From Rhodospirillales bacterium (GTDB lineage Bacteria > Pseudomonadota > Alphaproteobacteria > Acetobacterales > Acetobacteraceae): a DNA stretch of 61,465 nt. Shown piece after piece: positions 17,350 to 25,870 of the stretch. The stretch is from NCBI GenBank assembly GCA_028869595.1, contig JAGWRU010000132.1:1-61465 (forward strand), written 5' to 3'. Below the pieces are notes generated by a model. The model had not been told where the DNA came from. It saw only the letters and a list, made by a program, of their open reading frames with translations, and did no database searches. Within the stretch, counting starts at the first letter, position 1, and each line of letters begins with the position of its first letter. Position numbers and translations under genes: made by a program.

Positions 17350-18300
17350 ATGAGCCGCATCATCCGTGTCGCCGCCGCGCAGATGGGCCCCACCCAGAAA
17401 GCCGAGCCGCGCGCCCGCACGCTGGAGCGCCTGCTGGCCCTGCTGGAACAGGCGGCCGGCCAGGGCGCAAGGCTGGTGGTCTTCCCCGAACTCGCCCTGA
17501 CCACCTTCTTCCCGCGCTGGCTGCTCGATGAAGCGGCGCTCGCGCCGTATTTCGAGAAGGCCATGCCGAACCCGGCGGTGCAGCCGCTCTTCGACCGCGC
17601 CCGCGCGCTGGGGGTGGGCTTCTATCTCGGCTATGCCGAGCAGACCCCGGCGGGGCAGCGCTTCAACAGCGCCCTTCTGGTCGCTCCGGACGGAAGCATC
17701 CTCGGCAAATACCGCAAGGTGCATCTGCCCGGCTCGGTCGAGCCGCGCCCGGGCGCGCGCTTTCAGCAATTGGAAAAGCGCTATTTCGCCTATGGCGATC
17801 TCGGCTTCCCCGCCTTCCGCGCCGGGCCGGCATGGGCCGGGGCGATCCTCGGCATGATGATCTGCAACGACCGGCGCTGGCCGGAATCCTGGCGCATGCT
17901 GGGCTTGCAGGGGGTCGAGCTGGTCTGCCTCGGCTATAATTCCGCCGCCTATGATCCGAATGGCGGCAGCAGCGAAGACGCGGCGTTGCGCAGCTTCCAT
18001 TCCAAGCTGGTGGCGCAGGCCAACGCCTATATGAACGCGAGCTGGGCCGTCGCGGTTGCCAAGGCCGGAGAGGAGGACGGGTCGGGGTTGATCGGGGCTT
18101 CCTGCATCGTCGATCCGAATGGTCTGATTGTTGCAGAAGCCGCGACGCTGGCGGATGAGGTGCTGGTGGCCGATTGCGACCTCGATCTATGCCGCCAGGG
18201 CAAGGACAAGATGTTCAACTTCGCCGCCCATCGCCGCCCCGACCAATACGGTGCCATCACCGCCCGCGCCGGCGTGGTGGAGCCCGTTGCCGCGCGATGA
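17350..18300 (+). CDS. N-carbamoyl-D-amino-acid hydrolase (nitrilase superfamily)
   Basis: The 316-residue protein begins at the ATG at 17350 after a strong AGGAGG. The nitrilase catalytic triad is present: Glu47 (VFPELALTTFFPRW), Lys123 (KYRKVHLPG) and Cys172 (ICNDRRWPESW). The CNDRRWPE and GLQGVELVCLGYN motifs are the D-carbamoylase signature rather than that of nitrilases or beta-ureidopropionase. The enzyme hydrolyses an N-carbamoyl amino acid to the free amino acid, CO2 and NH3. Its TGA overlaps the ATG of the permease gene (ATGA), so uptake and hydrolysis are coupled. Hydantoinase, its classical partner, is not an immediate neighbour. Confidence 0.87.
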   Translation: MSRIIRVAAAQMGPTQKAEPRARTLERLLALLEQAAGQGARLVVFPELALTTFFPRWLLDEAALAPYFEKAMPNPAVQPLFDRARALGVGFYLGYAEQTPAGQRFNSALLVAPDGSILGKYRKVHLPGSVEPRPGARFQQLEKRYFAYGDLGFPAFRAGPAWAGAILGMMICNDRRWPESWRMLGLQGVELVCLGYNSAAYDPNGGSSEDAALRSFHSKLVAQANAYMNASWAVAVAKAGEEDGSGLIGASCIVDPNGLIVAEAATLADEVLVADCDLDLCRQGKDKMFNFAAHRRPDQYGAITARAGVVEPVAAR

Positions 18301-19166
18301 GCAGACAAGCCGCCCACCCGCCCTCGCTCGCCGAGGGGTTTCCCGATCTCAGCGCCATGCCGATCGCGCGGCAGGCGCATTGGGGGCGCATCCTCTCGGC
18401 GGGCGCCATTCTCGCGGTGCTGGCAGGCTTGATCCATGCATTTGCCACCGGCCAGATCGCCTGGAAGATCGTCGCGCAATTCCTGACCGTGCCGGTGATC
18501 CTGCACGGCATCGCCGATACCGTGATCATGGCGGTGCTGGCCATGGCGCTGGGCATTCTGCTCGGCACGATCGTCGCGATCATGCGGCTATCGCCCAATC
18601 CGGTCCTGTCCTCGGTCGCCGCCTTCTATACGTGGCTGTTTCGCGGCACGCCGCTGATCCTGCAATTGCTGCTGTGGTTCAATCTGGCGCTGGTCTTTCC
18701 GGTGATCGGCATTCCCGGATTATGGACCGGGCGGGCCGTCGATATCATGACGCCGTTCCTTTCCGCGCTGCTCGGCCTCGGTATCAACCAGGGCGCCTAT
18801 ACGTCGGAGGTGATCCGCGCCGGGCTGCTCTCGGTCGATGCCGGGCAGTACGAGGCGGCGCAGGCGATCGGCATGGGCCGCATGCGGGCCTTGCGGCGGA
18901 TCATCCTGCCGCAGGCGATGCGGGTGGTGATCCCCCCGCTCGGCAATGAATTCATCGGCATGATCAAATCGACCTCGCTGGCCAGCGTCATCCAATATCC
19001 GGAAGTGCTGCACAGCGCGGAGAATATCTATTACGCCAATTCCCGCGTCATCGAATTGCTGCTGGTCGCGGGCTTCTGGTACCTGCTGGTGGTCACCTTG
19101 CTGACGCCGTTGCAGATGATGCTGGAACGCGCCTATGCGCGCGGCACCGTAAGGCCGGCGCGATGA
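18297..19166 (+). CDS. Amino-acid-type ABC transporter permease (HisM/GlnP family)
   Basis: This 289-residue inner-membrane protein has five or six TM helices and the amino-acid permease EAA loop ([25 protein letters not shown]). An unusual N-terminal extension of about 50 residues precedes the first helix. No second permease is present, so the transporter probably uses a homodimer. It overlaps the carbamoylase stop and its own stop overlaps the ATPase start, both by ATGA. With the ATPase and binding protein it should import the substrate handled by the operon's hydrolases, likely a carbamoylated or ureide-like amino acid. Confidence 0.9.
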   Translation: MSRQAAHPPSLAEGFPDLSAMPIARQAHWGRILSAGAILAVLAGLIHAFATGQIAWKIVAQFLTVPVILHGIADTVIMAVLAMALGILLGTIVAIMRLSPNPVLSSVAAFYTWLFRGTPLILQLLLWFNLALVFPVIGIPGLWTGRAVDIMTPFLSALLGLGINQGAYTSEVIRAGLLSVDAGQYEAAQAIGMGRMRALRRIILPQAMRVVIPPLGNEFIGMIKSTSLASVIQYPEVLHSAENIYYANSRVIELLLVAGFWYLLVVTLLTPLQMMLERAYARGTVRPAR

Positions 19167-19930
19167 ACCGGCCCCTGCTTGCGATCCGCAATGTACGCAA
19201 GACCTTCGGCAGCTATGTCGCGCTCGATGGCGTTTCTCTGGACGTGATGGCCGGCGAAGTCGTGTGCCTGATCGGCGCGTCCGGCTCCGGCAAGACGACG
19301 CTGCTGCGCTGCGTCAACCAGCTTGCCCGCATCGATGGCGGCGGCATCTGGCTGGATGGCGCATTGCTGGGCATGCGCGAACGCGCCGGCACCCTGCACC
19401 GCCTGAGCGAGGCGGAAATCGCCCGCCAGCGCCTGAAAACCGGCATGGTGTTTCAGCGCTTCAACCTGTTTCCGCATAAGACGGTGCTGGAAAACATCAT
19501 CGAAGGCCCGGTCCAGGTGCAGAAGCGCGCCCCCGCCGAGGCGCGGGAACAGGCCATGGCCCTGCTGGCCCGCGTCGGCATGGCCGAAAAAGCGGCGAGC
19601 TATCCGGCGCAACTCTCCGGCGGGCAGCAACAGCGCGCGGCGATTGCCCGCGCCCTGGCCATGGCGCCGATGCTGATGCTGTTCGACGAGCCGACCAGCG
19701 CGCTCGACCCCGAGCTGGTGGGAGAGGTGCTGGCGGTGATGCGCGAACTGGCCGCCAGCGGCATGACGATGCTGGTGGTGACGCATGAACTCGGCTTCGC
19801 GCGCGAGGTTGCCGACCATATCGTCTACATGGATCGCGGCACCGTCGTCGAAGCCGGTCCCCCCTCGCAATTGCTGCTCGCCCCGCGGGAAGCCCGCACC
19901 CGGGCTTTTCTGTCCGCCGTGATCGCCTGA
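19163..19930 (+). CDS. Amino-acid-type ABC transporter ATP-binding protein (GlnQ/HisP family)
   Basis: The 255-residue ATPase carries Walker [10 protein letters not shown] (38-46), a Q-loop in [17 protein letters not shown] (the pattern of polar amino-acid importers), signature LSGGQQQR, Walker [13 protein letters not shown] and switch His in [15 protein letters not shown]. It powers import through the adjacent permease. Its ATG overlaps the permease stop, and the binding protein follows after 27 bases. The family normally transports polar amino acids, which fits an amino-acid derivative as substrate. Confidence 0.93.
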   Translation: MNRPLLAIRNVRKTFGSYVALDGVSLDVMAGEVVCLIGASGSGKTTLLRCVNQLARIDGGGIWLDGALLGMRERAGTLHRLSEAEIARQRLKTGMVFQRFNLFPHKTVLENIIEGPVQVQKRAPAEAREQAMALLARVGMAEKAASYPAQLSGGQQQRAAIARALAMAPMLMLFDEPTSALDPELVGEVLAVMRELAASGMTMLVVTHELGFAREVADHIVYMDRGTVVEAGPPSQLLLAPREARTRAFLSAVIA

Positions 19931-19957
19931 GATTTTCCCGACACCAGGAGACCTTGC

Positions 19958-20788
19958 ATGAAACGCGCCCTCGCCACCGCCCTGCTCTGCCTCGCAGCGC
20001 CGCTCTGCCTCGCCGCGCGGCCGGCGGCCGCCGCCAGCCTGCCGCCGGCGATTGCCAAATCCGGCCAGATGAATGTCGCCATCGTGCCGAATTACCCGCC
20101 GCTGGAATTCCGCGATCCCGCCACCAACAAGCTGACCGGCTTCGATGTGGAGCTGGGCGAGGCGATCGCCAAGAAGCTCGGCATCCGGATCGTCTGGCAG
20201 GAGACCAGCTTCAGCCAGATGCTGAATTCGCTGCATACCGGGCGCGTCGATGCCATCCTTTCGGGCATGACCGATCTCGCCGCCCGCCATCCGGTGGCGA
20301 CCTTCATCGATTACCTGCGCACCGGGCCGCAATTCTTCGTCCAGGCCAAACGGGCCGGCGAATTCAAATCCATGACCGATCTGTGCGGCAAGAAAGTCGG
20401 CGCCAGCCGCCGCACCTCCTACCCGAAGGAGATCGCCGCCTGGAGTGCCGCGCATTGCAACGGCAAGGACATCCAGTTCGTCGGCACCGATGGTTCCGCC
20501 GATGCGCGCACCCAGCTTCTGGAAGGCCGTGTGGATGCCGCGATGCAGGGCAACGAGACGCTGCCGTACCTGATGCAGCTTCAGCCCGATACCTTCGCCC
20601 TGGTCGGCGGGCCGATCGCCACGCAATATGACGGGCTGGCGCTGCCCGTCGATCAGACCGATTTCCAGAAGGCGGTGGACGGCGCACTCGATGCGATGAT
20701 CGCCGATGGCAGCTACAAGGCGCTGCTGGCGAAATGGCATCTGCAGGCGAACGGGATCGAAAAGGCGATGATCAATGCCGGACAGTAA
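19958..20788 (+). CDS. Amino-acid-type ABC transporter solute-binding protein
   Basis: The 276-residue periplasmic protein has a signal peptide (MKRALATALLCLAAPLCLA, cleavage near AAAA). The type II binding-protein fold is clear: NVAIVPNYPPLEFRD, KLTGFDVELGEAIAKKLG, RVDAILSGMTDLAAR and GLALPVDQTDF. Residues near FRDP and SGMTDLAAR normally hold the amino and carboxyl groups of an amino-acid ligand. A CAGGAG ribosome site precedes the ATG. The last bases overlap the deacetylase start by 14 bases, so the binding protein is embedded in the catabolic operon rather than a free-standing transporter. Confidence 0.9.
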   Translation: MKRALATALLCLAAPLCLAARPAAAASLPPAIAKSGQMNVAIVPNYPPLEFRDPATNKLTGFDVELGEAIAKKLGIRIVWQETSFSQMLNSLHTGRVDAILSGMTDLAARHPVATFIDYLRTGPQFFVQAKRAGEFKSMTDLCGKKVGASRRTSYPKEIAAWSAAHCNGKDIQFVGTDGSADARTQLLEGRVDAAMQGNETLPYLMQLQPDTFALVGGPIATQYDGLALPVDQTDFQKAVDGALDAMIADGSYKALLAKWHLQANGIEKAMINAGQ

Positions 20789-21659
20789 GGCGCTTGCGGG
20801 GATCCCTCTGATCCCCGCCAATACCGCCCCGCCGGCGCCGGATTATCCGTGGCCGGCGCCCTATGGCGCGGCGATGTTTCTGTCCTTCGACATCGATGCG
20901 GAAAGTGCCTGGACCAGCAAGGACCCGGCCCATGCGGCGCGGCTGATCACCATGAGCTTCGGCGGCTACGAAGCGCGCGTCGGCATTCCGAAGCTGCTGG
21001 AACTGCTCGATCAGCTGGACCTCAAGGCGACGTTCTTCACCACCGGCTGGGCGGTGGATGCGCATCCGGCGATGGCCGAATCGGTGCTGCGCGCGGGCCA
21101 TGAAATCGGCCATCACGGCTATCACCATCTGCTGCCCGATCCCGGCGATCCCTGGATCGAGGAGGAGCTGGATCGCGGCTTCGAGGCGCTGCAACGCCGG
21201 CTCGGCGTGGTGCCGAAAGGCTATCGCGCGCCATTCGGCGAATTCACCGAATCGCTGCGCGCCGGGCTGGTCAAGCGCGGCATCGTCTATTCCTCCTCCT
21301 TCCGCGACGATGTGCGGCCCTATCGCCATCGCCTGGCCGATGGCACGCCCGGCACCATCGAATTGCCGGTCACCGCAAGCTATGACGATTGGATGCACGG
21401 GCTTTCCGCGCGCTTCAGCCCGCGTTCGATCTTTCCCAAGGAACATGTGCTGTCGCTGTGGAAGGACGAGCTAGACGAAACCCGCGACTGGGGGGCGATG
21501 GTGACGACGGTGCTGCATCCGCAGGTCAGCGGCCGGCCGATGCGCCTGCGCCTGCTGCGGGAATTCCTGCTCTACGCCAAATCCTGCCCCGATCTTTGGA
21601 TCGCGACCGGCGAGGCGATTGCCGCGAATTTCCTGAAGCACGAAGAAGCCGCGGCGTGA
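20775..21659 (+). CDS. Polysaccharide deacetylase-family (PuuE-like) hydrolase
   Basis: The 294-residue protein has the NodB-type metal site: SFDID (Asp39, Asp41) and HEIGHHGYHH (His113, His117), then GYRAPFGEFT with the conserved Arg and Pro, and a late HPQVSG loop with a histidine. It has no signal peptide, so it is cytosolic. This points to the PuuE-like branch that opens or deacylates ureide or amide substrates, not to cell-wall deacetylases. Related proteins act on allantoin, formamides or imides. Its start overlaps the binding-protein gene and its stop overlaps the GTG of the amidohydrolase. Confidence 0.82.
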   Translation: MPDSKALAGIPLIPANTAPPAPDYPWPAPYGAAMFLSFDIDAESAWTSKDPAHAARLITMSFGGYEARVGIPKLLELLDQLDLKATFFTTGWAVDAHPAMAESVLRAGHEIGHHGYHHLLPDPGDPWIEEELDRGFEALQRRLGVVPKGYRAPFGEFTESLRAGLVKRGIVYSSSFRDDVRPYRHRLADGTPGTIELPVTASYDDWMHGLSARFSPRSIFPKEHVLSLWKDELDETRDWGAMVTTVLHPQVSGRPMRLRLLREFLLYAKSCPDLWIATGEAIAANFLKHEEAAA

Positions 21660-23029
21660 GCGGCACGGCGATCTTCGCCAGCTACGTCCTGACGCATCGC
21701 GACGGTGCGCAGGAGGTGCTGCGCGATCACTGGGTGCTGCTGGAAGGGGGGCGGATCGCGGCGATCACCGCGCAACGCCCGCAGGCCGCCCTTGTGTTCG
21801 ACAAGCCCGGGCGGTTCCTGCTGCCGGGGCTGATGAATTTGCATAATCACTGCTTCAGCGAAGCCGTCGCCCGCACCCATACCGAGGATGGCAACGGGCG
21901 GCGCAACAATCAGAGCATCGTCTATACCGTGCTGCTGCCGCTGACCCGGCGCGGCATCGATATTCTCTCCCCGCAGGAACGTCTGGCGGTCGCGCGGCTG
22001 GGCATCCTGCAATTGCTCAAGGGCGGCGCGACGACGGTGATGGAGCCGTTCCGCAACGGCATTCCGGAAATGTTCGATGCCGCCGCGGAGATGGGCATCC
22101 GCTTCTACGGCGCGCCCTATCTGTTCTCCACCGCCGATGCCGTGGCCGGTAGTGATGGCGTGGTGCGCTATGCCGGCAATGACGGGCAGGCCGATCTGAC
22201 GGCCTGGAATGCGCTGTACGAACGCTGGCACGGCGCGGCGGAGGGACGCATCCGCCTGGCCATGAGCCCGCATGCCACCGATACATGCGGCCCCGATCTG
22301 CTGCGCGCCTGCGCCGAACGGGCGCGCGCGCTCGGCGTGCCGATCACCACCCATCTTGCACAAAGCGCGCAGGAAGTGACCACCATCGCCGCCCGCCATG
22401 GCGGGCGGAGCCCGGCGGAATATCTCGACTGGCTGGGCCTGCTCGCCCCCGACCTTCTGGCCGCGCATTGCATCGCCAGCAGCGAGAGCGATCTCGCCCT
22501 GATGGCCGCGCGCGGCGCCACGGTGCTGAACTGCCCACGGGTCTTCGCCCGCGCCGGCACCATCGCCGCGTTCGGTCGCTTCGCGCGCGCCGGGCTGCGC
22601 ACGGCGATCGGCACGGATGGCTACAACATGGATCTGCTGGGGGAGATGAATGCCGCCTCGCTGATCTCCAAGATCGTCGCGGCCGATGCGACGATCGCCA
22701 GCGCGCCGGAATTGATCGACGCGGTGACGGCGCGCGCGGCGGAGGCGATCGCCCGGCCCGATCTCGGCGTGATCGCCCCGGGCGCCACCGCCGACCTGAC
22801 GGCGATCGACATGACCCATCCGCATCTGCAACCGCTCGGCGATCCCAGGCGCGGGCTGATCGCCTTGGCCAATCGCGCCAATGTCGATCTGGTGGTGGTG
22901 GACGGGCAGGTACTGATCGAGAACGGACGCTACCTTGCCGCCGACGAGGCGGCGATCACCCGCGCCGGGGCAGCGGCGATCGAAAAAATCTGGGCGCTGC
23001 CCGAAGCCCAGGCGGCCTTCGCGAATTAG
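21656..23029 (+). CDS. ATZ/TRZ-type amidohydrolase
   Basis: The 457-residue protein starts at a GTG at 21656 that overlaps the deacetylase stop (GTGA). Metal ligands of the amidohydrolase barrel are visible: His63 and His65 (NLHNH), His233 (THLAQSAQE), His271 (AAHCI) and Asp321 (GTDGYNMD). The layout matches the chlorohydrolase/deaminase group that acts on triazines, guanine, cytosine and S-adenosylhomocysteine analogues. A short composite domain at the C terminus (VDLVVVDGQVLIENGRY) is typical. With the carbamoylase and PuuE-like enzyme it gives three different C-N hydrolases in one operon. The exact substrate is unknown. Confidence 0.85.
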   Translation: MSGTAIFASYVLTHRDGAQEVLRDHWVLLEGGRIAAITAQRPQAALVFDKPGRFLLPGLMNLHNHCFSEAVARTHTEDGNGRRNNQSIVYTVLLPLTRRGIDILSPQERLAVARLGILQLLKGGATTVMEPFRNGIPEMFDAAAEMGIRFYGAPYLFSTADAVAGSDGVVRYAGNDGQADLTAWNALYERWHGAAEGRIRLAMSPHATDTCGPDLLRACAERARALGVPITTHLAQSAQEVTTIAARHGGRSPAEYLDWLGLLAPDLLAAHCIASSESDLALMAARGATVLNCPRVFARAGTIAAFGRFARAGLRTAIGTDGYNMDLLGEMNAASLISKIVAADATIASAPELIDAVTARAAEAIARPDLGVIAPGATADLTAIDMTHPHLQPLGDPRRGLIALANRANVDLVVVDGQVLIENGRYLAADEAAITRAGAAAIEKIWALPEAQAAFAN

Positions 23030-23030
23030 A

Positions 23031-23072
23031 GTGTGATCGGCGAAGGCGGAACGCCGTAGGCGTGAATCACAC
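23031..23072. repeat. Nested inverted repeat after the hydrolase operon
   Basis: GTGTGAT (23031-23037) and ATCACAC (23066-23072) form an outer stem around an inner GGCG-GAA-CGCC hairpin. The nested arrangement resembles a REP-type extragenic palindrome. It lies just beyond the amidohydrolase stop codon, between convergent genes. I see no second copy in this window. Confidence 0.45.
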
Positions 23073-23090
23073 GACAAACAGAAAACGAGA

Positions 23091-23124
23091 GTCTGTCAGG
23101 CGCTTCCATGGGCGTCTGACAGAC
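23091..23124. terminator. Hairpin between convergent genes
   Basis: GTCTGTCAG (23091-23099) and CTGACAGAC (23116-23124) are perfect reverse complements; an inner CGC/GCG extends the stem. There is no long T-run on either side, so it could act as a transcript-end stabiliser rather than a strict intrinsic terminator. Confidence 0.5.
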
Positions 23125-23131
23125 CCGACGC

Positions 23132-23159
23132 CCACCCGGCGACACGCGCCGCCGGGTGG
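23132..23159. terminator. Hairpin downstream of the ThDP enzyme gene
   Basis: CCACCCGGC (23132-23140) and GCCGGGTGG (23151-23159) form a perfect nine-pair GC-rich stem with a ten-base loop. It starts seven bases beyond the stop of the leftward ThDP enzyme gene, and is the third hairpin in 130 bases. No clear T-tract follows. Confidence 0.5.
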
Positions 23160-23166
23160 ATTCGTG

Positions 23167-24723
23167 TCAGATCATCAGCTCGATCAGGAACGGCCCCGAA
23201 CGGCGATTGGCGCTGGTGATCAGATCGGCCACCGTCTCGCAATCCGCCGCGCGCGCGCCTTCCACCCCCATCGAACGGGCGAGCCCCACCCAATCCAGGT
23301 CGGGATTGCCGATATCCATCATGTCCAGCGCGACGCGCCCGGGATTGGCGCCGACATTGGCAAGCTCGCCCAGCAGGATCTGATATTTCCGGTTGGAGAA
23401 GATGATGGTGGTGACATCCAGCTTCTCCCGCGCCTGGGTCCATAGCGATTGCAGCGTGTACATCGCCGAACCATCGGCCTGCAGGTTGATCACCCGCCGC
23501 CCCGGCGCGCCCACCGCCGCGCCGGTTGCCATCGGCATGCCGCCGCCGATCGCCCCGCCGGTCACGTTCAGCCAGTCATGCGCCGGTGCGGCGCGGGTAT
23601 TGGCGAAGAAGCCGCGTCCGAAAGTGATGCTTTCATCGGCGATCACCGCGCCTTCCGGCATGGTCGCGGCCAGGGTGAAGGCGAAGGATTCCGGCGTCGG
23701 CGCGCCCCGGCCGATTTCCGGACGCGGGCCATAAGCGGGTGCCGCCGCAGCGGGTGCGCCCAGCAGGTCCGCCAGCCGCGCCAGCGCATCCACCGCATCC
23801 TGTTCCGGCCGGGCCAGCACCTGCACTTCCGCCGCATCGGGGATGGAGCTTTGCGGCTTGCCGGGATAGGCGAAGAAGGTCACCGGCTTGCGGCTGCCGG
23901 CCAGGATCAGCTGGCGCGTCGGCGCCATCGCCGCCACCGCCTGATCGACGACATAGGGCACCCGCTCCACCGCGACGCGCCCCTGCCCGCGCGCCATGCG
24001 CCGGTTCGATCCCTCGGCCATCAGCCGGCAGCCGGTCGCCGCGGCGATGCGATGGGCAAGCGCCAGCCCGGTCTCCGACAGCGCCTCGCCGCCCAGCAGC
24101 AGCACCATCGCCTCTCCGGCGCCGGCCCGGGCGCCCTGGCGCAGCACATTGGCCGCCCCTTCCACCTGATGCGGGTCGGCCAGCGGGGCCGCGATGCGCG
24201 CCAGCGGCGCGGCCACCACCCCGCCCGGATTCCACGACGTATCCGATGGCAGGATCAGCGTGGCGATGGTGCCGTTGCCGGCTTCCGCCGCCTGCACGGC
24301 GGCGGCGGCATCGCGCCCCACGGTCGCGACGTCGCGCGCCGTGCGCACCCAGCCGGAAACGCCGCGCGCCCAGCCTTCGGCGTCCGCCGTTAGCGGCGGA
24401 TCGAGCGGGGCATGATAGGTCGCCTGATCGCCGACGATATTCACCATCTTGCCGCCGGCCCGGCGGGTATTGTGCAGATTGGCCATGCCGTTGGCGAGGC
24501 CGGGGCCGCAATGCAGCAGGGTTGCCGCCGATTTGCCCGACATGCGCGCATAGCCGTCGGCGGCGCCCGTCACCACCCCTTCGAACAGGCCCAGCACGCA
24601 ATGCATGCCGGGGATGCGGTCCAGCGCGGCGACGAAATGCATCTCGCTGGTGCCGGGATTGGTGAAGCAGGTATCGACCCCGCTTTGCAGCAGCGTATGC
24701 ACCAGGCTTTCGGCGCCGTTCAT
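23167..24723 (-). CDS. Thiamine diphosphate-dependent enzyme, acetolactate synthase-like
   Basis: The 518-residue protein has the three-domain ThDP layout: Pyr domain with the catalytic Glu (LGLFEGVVTGAADGYARM), a middle domain, and the PP domain (LNVTGGAIGGGMPMATG). The PP-domain cofactor motif reads ADGSAMYTLQ with Asn in IIFSNRKYQIL, where GDG is usual; the metal-binding Asp and Asn are kept. A CFTNPGTSEMHF start motif is common in the acetolactate synthase-like and benzoylformate decarboxylase-like branches. No small regulatory subunit is nearby, so a 2-keto acid decarboxylase or carboligase is more likely than valine biosynthesis. A start five codons upstream is possible. Confidence 0.83.
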   Translation of the reverse strand: MNGAESLVHTLLQSGVDTCFTNPGTSEMHFVAALDRIPGMHCVLGLFEGVVTGAADGYARMSGKSAATLLHCGPGLANGMANLHNTRRAGGKMVNIVGDQATYHAPLDPPLTADAEGWARGVSGWVRTARDVATVGRDAAAAVQAAEAGNGTIATLILPSDTSWNPGGVVAAPLARIAAPLADPHQVEGAANVLRQGARAGAGEAMVLLLGGEALSETGLALAHRIAAATGCRLMAEGSNRRMARGQGRVAVERVPYVVDQAVAAMAPTRQLILAGSRKPVTFFAYPGKPQSSIPDAAEVQVLARPEQDAVDALARLADLLGAPAAAAPAYGPRPEIGRGAPTPESFAFTLAATMPEGAVIADESITFGRGFFANTRAAPAHDWLNVTGGAIGGGMPMATGAAVGAPGRRVINLQADGSAMYTLQSLWTQAREKLDVTTIIFSNRKYQILLGELANVGANPGRVALDMMDIGNPDLDWVGLARSMGVEGARAADCETVADLITSANRRSGPFLIELMI

Positions 24724-24858
24724 CGTCTGTCTCTCCATCGTTTCGGGCGGTTCGCGGCACAGTGCCCAGCGGCGGGCGGGGTGGCAACACCCCCCTCTTG
24801 CAGCCCTCCCCCGCAGCCCGCACTCTCCGCCGGCCAGGGACCGAGGGAGGGATGGGCG

Positions 24859-25869
24859 ATGACCGCGACGGTGCTTTATTCGGAGAATGTCTACCCCGAC
24901 GATGCCGAGGAGCGGCGCATTTACGGCCCCGATGTGCGCGTCATTTTCCCCCGATCCAGCACCTGCATCGCCGACCTCTCCGATGCCGATTGCGCCGCCG
25001 CCGAAGGGCTGATGATCCTGCGCTTCAAGGTGACGGCGGCCGATCTGGCGCGCTTTCCGCGCCTGAAGGCGATCTGCCGCATGGGCGTCGGCTACGACAA
25101 TCTCGACCGCCGCGCCGCCGCCGAGCGCGGCATCATGATCCTCAACGTGCCCGATTACGGCACCACCGAGGTTGCCGACCACGCCATCGCCCTGACGCTC
25201 GCGCTGCGTCGCGGCCTGCTGCTGCATCACGAGGCGCAGCGGGCCGACCCGCCGGCGCCGTGGAAGGTGATCCTCGACCCGCTGATCCGGCGCAACGGGG
25301 TGCAGACCTTCGGCATCATCGGTCAGGGCCGGATCGGCACCGCCGCCGCGCTGCGCGCCAAGGCGCTGGGGTTTCGCGTGGTGTTCTACGATCCCTACCG
25401 CCCGAACGGGGCGGAGCTGGCGATCGGGGTGGAGCGCGCGCCGACGCTCGCCGCCCTGCTCGCGCAGACCGACACGCTGTCGATCCACGCGCCGCTGACG
25501 CCGGAAACGCGCGGCATGATCGGCGCGGCCGAACTCGCCATGCTGCCCAAGGGCGCTGTGGTGGTCAGCACCGCGCGCGGACCGATCATCGACGTGGACG
25601 CGCTGGCGGCGGCGCTGAAATCGGGCCATATCGCCGGCGCCGGGCTCGATGTGCTGCCGGTCGAACCGCCGGTGGAGCCGGTGCCGGAATTGCTGCGCGC
25701 CTATCGCGCCAAGGAGGATTGGGTGATGGGGCGGCTGATCATCACGCCGCATTCGGCCTTCCACACGCCGGAAGCCTGGCACGATATCCGGGTGAAATCG
25801 GCCGAGACGATGCGCGCCGCCCTGCTCGGCCCGCGCCCGCAGAACGTCATCCCGCCGGACGCGTTCTGA
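24859..25869 (+). CDS. CtBP-like D-2-hydroxyacid dehydrogenase
   Basis: The 336-residue enzyme starts at the ATG at 24859 after GGGAGGGATGGG. The NAD domain has GQGRIG at 155-160, and the catalytic residues are Arg240 (TARGP), Glu269 (PVEPP) and His298 (ITPHSAF). The long insertion and the GYDNLDRRAAAERGI region resemble C-terminal-binding-protein-type dehydrogenases, which reduce 2-keto acids with branched or sulfur side chains. It is divergent from the ThDP enzyme, so both may handle one 2-keto acid. A TIGR03862-type flavoprotein gene follows after one base. Confidence 0.87.
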   Translation: MTATVLYSENVYPDDAEERRIYGPDVRVIFPRSSTCIADLSDADCAAAEGLMILRFKVTAADLARFPRLKAICRMGVGYDNLDRRAAAERGIMILNVPDYGTTEVADHAIALTLALRRGLLLHHEAQRADPPAPWKVILDPLIRRNGVQTFGIIGQGRIGTAAALRAKALGFRVVFYDPYRPNGAELAIGVERAPTLAALLAQTDTLSIHAPLTPETRGMIGAAELAMLPKGAVVVSTARGPIIDVDALAAALKSGHIAGAGLDVLPVEPPVEPVPELLRAYRAKEDWVMGRLIITPHSAFHTPEAWHDIRVKSAETMRAALLGPRPQNVIPPDAF

Positions 25870-25870
25870 C

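Noticed and set aside
20775-21659. Peptidoglycan or chitin deacetylase
   Set aside because: No signal peptide and it sits inside an operon for a small nitrogenous compound, so a PuuE-like cytosolic role is preferred.
23167-24723. Biosynthetic acetolactate synthase large subunit (ilvB)
   Set aside because: There is no ilvN beside it, and the cofactor motif and divergent partner differ from the biosynthetic operon.
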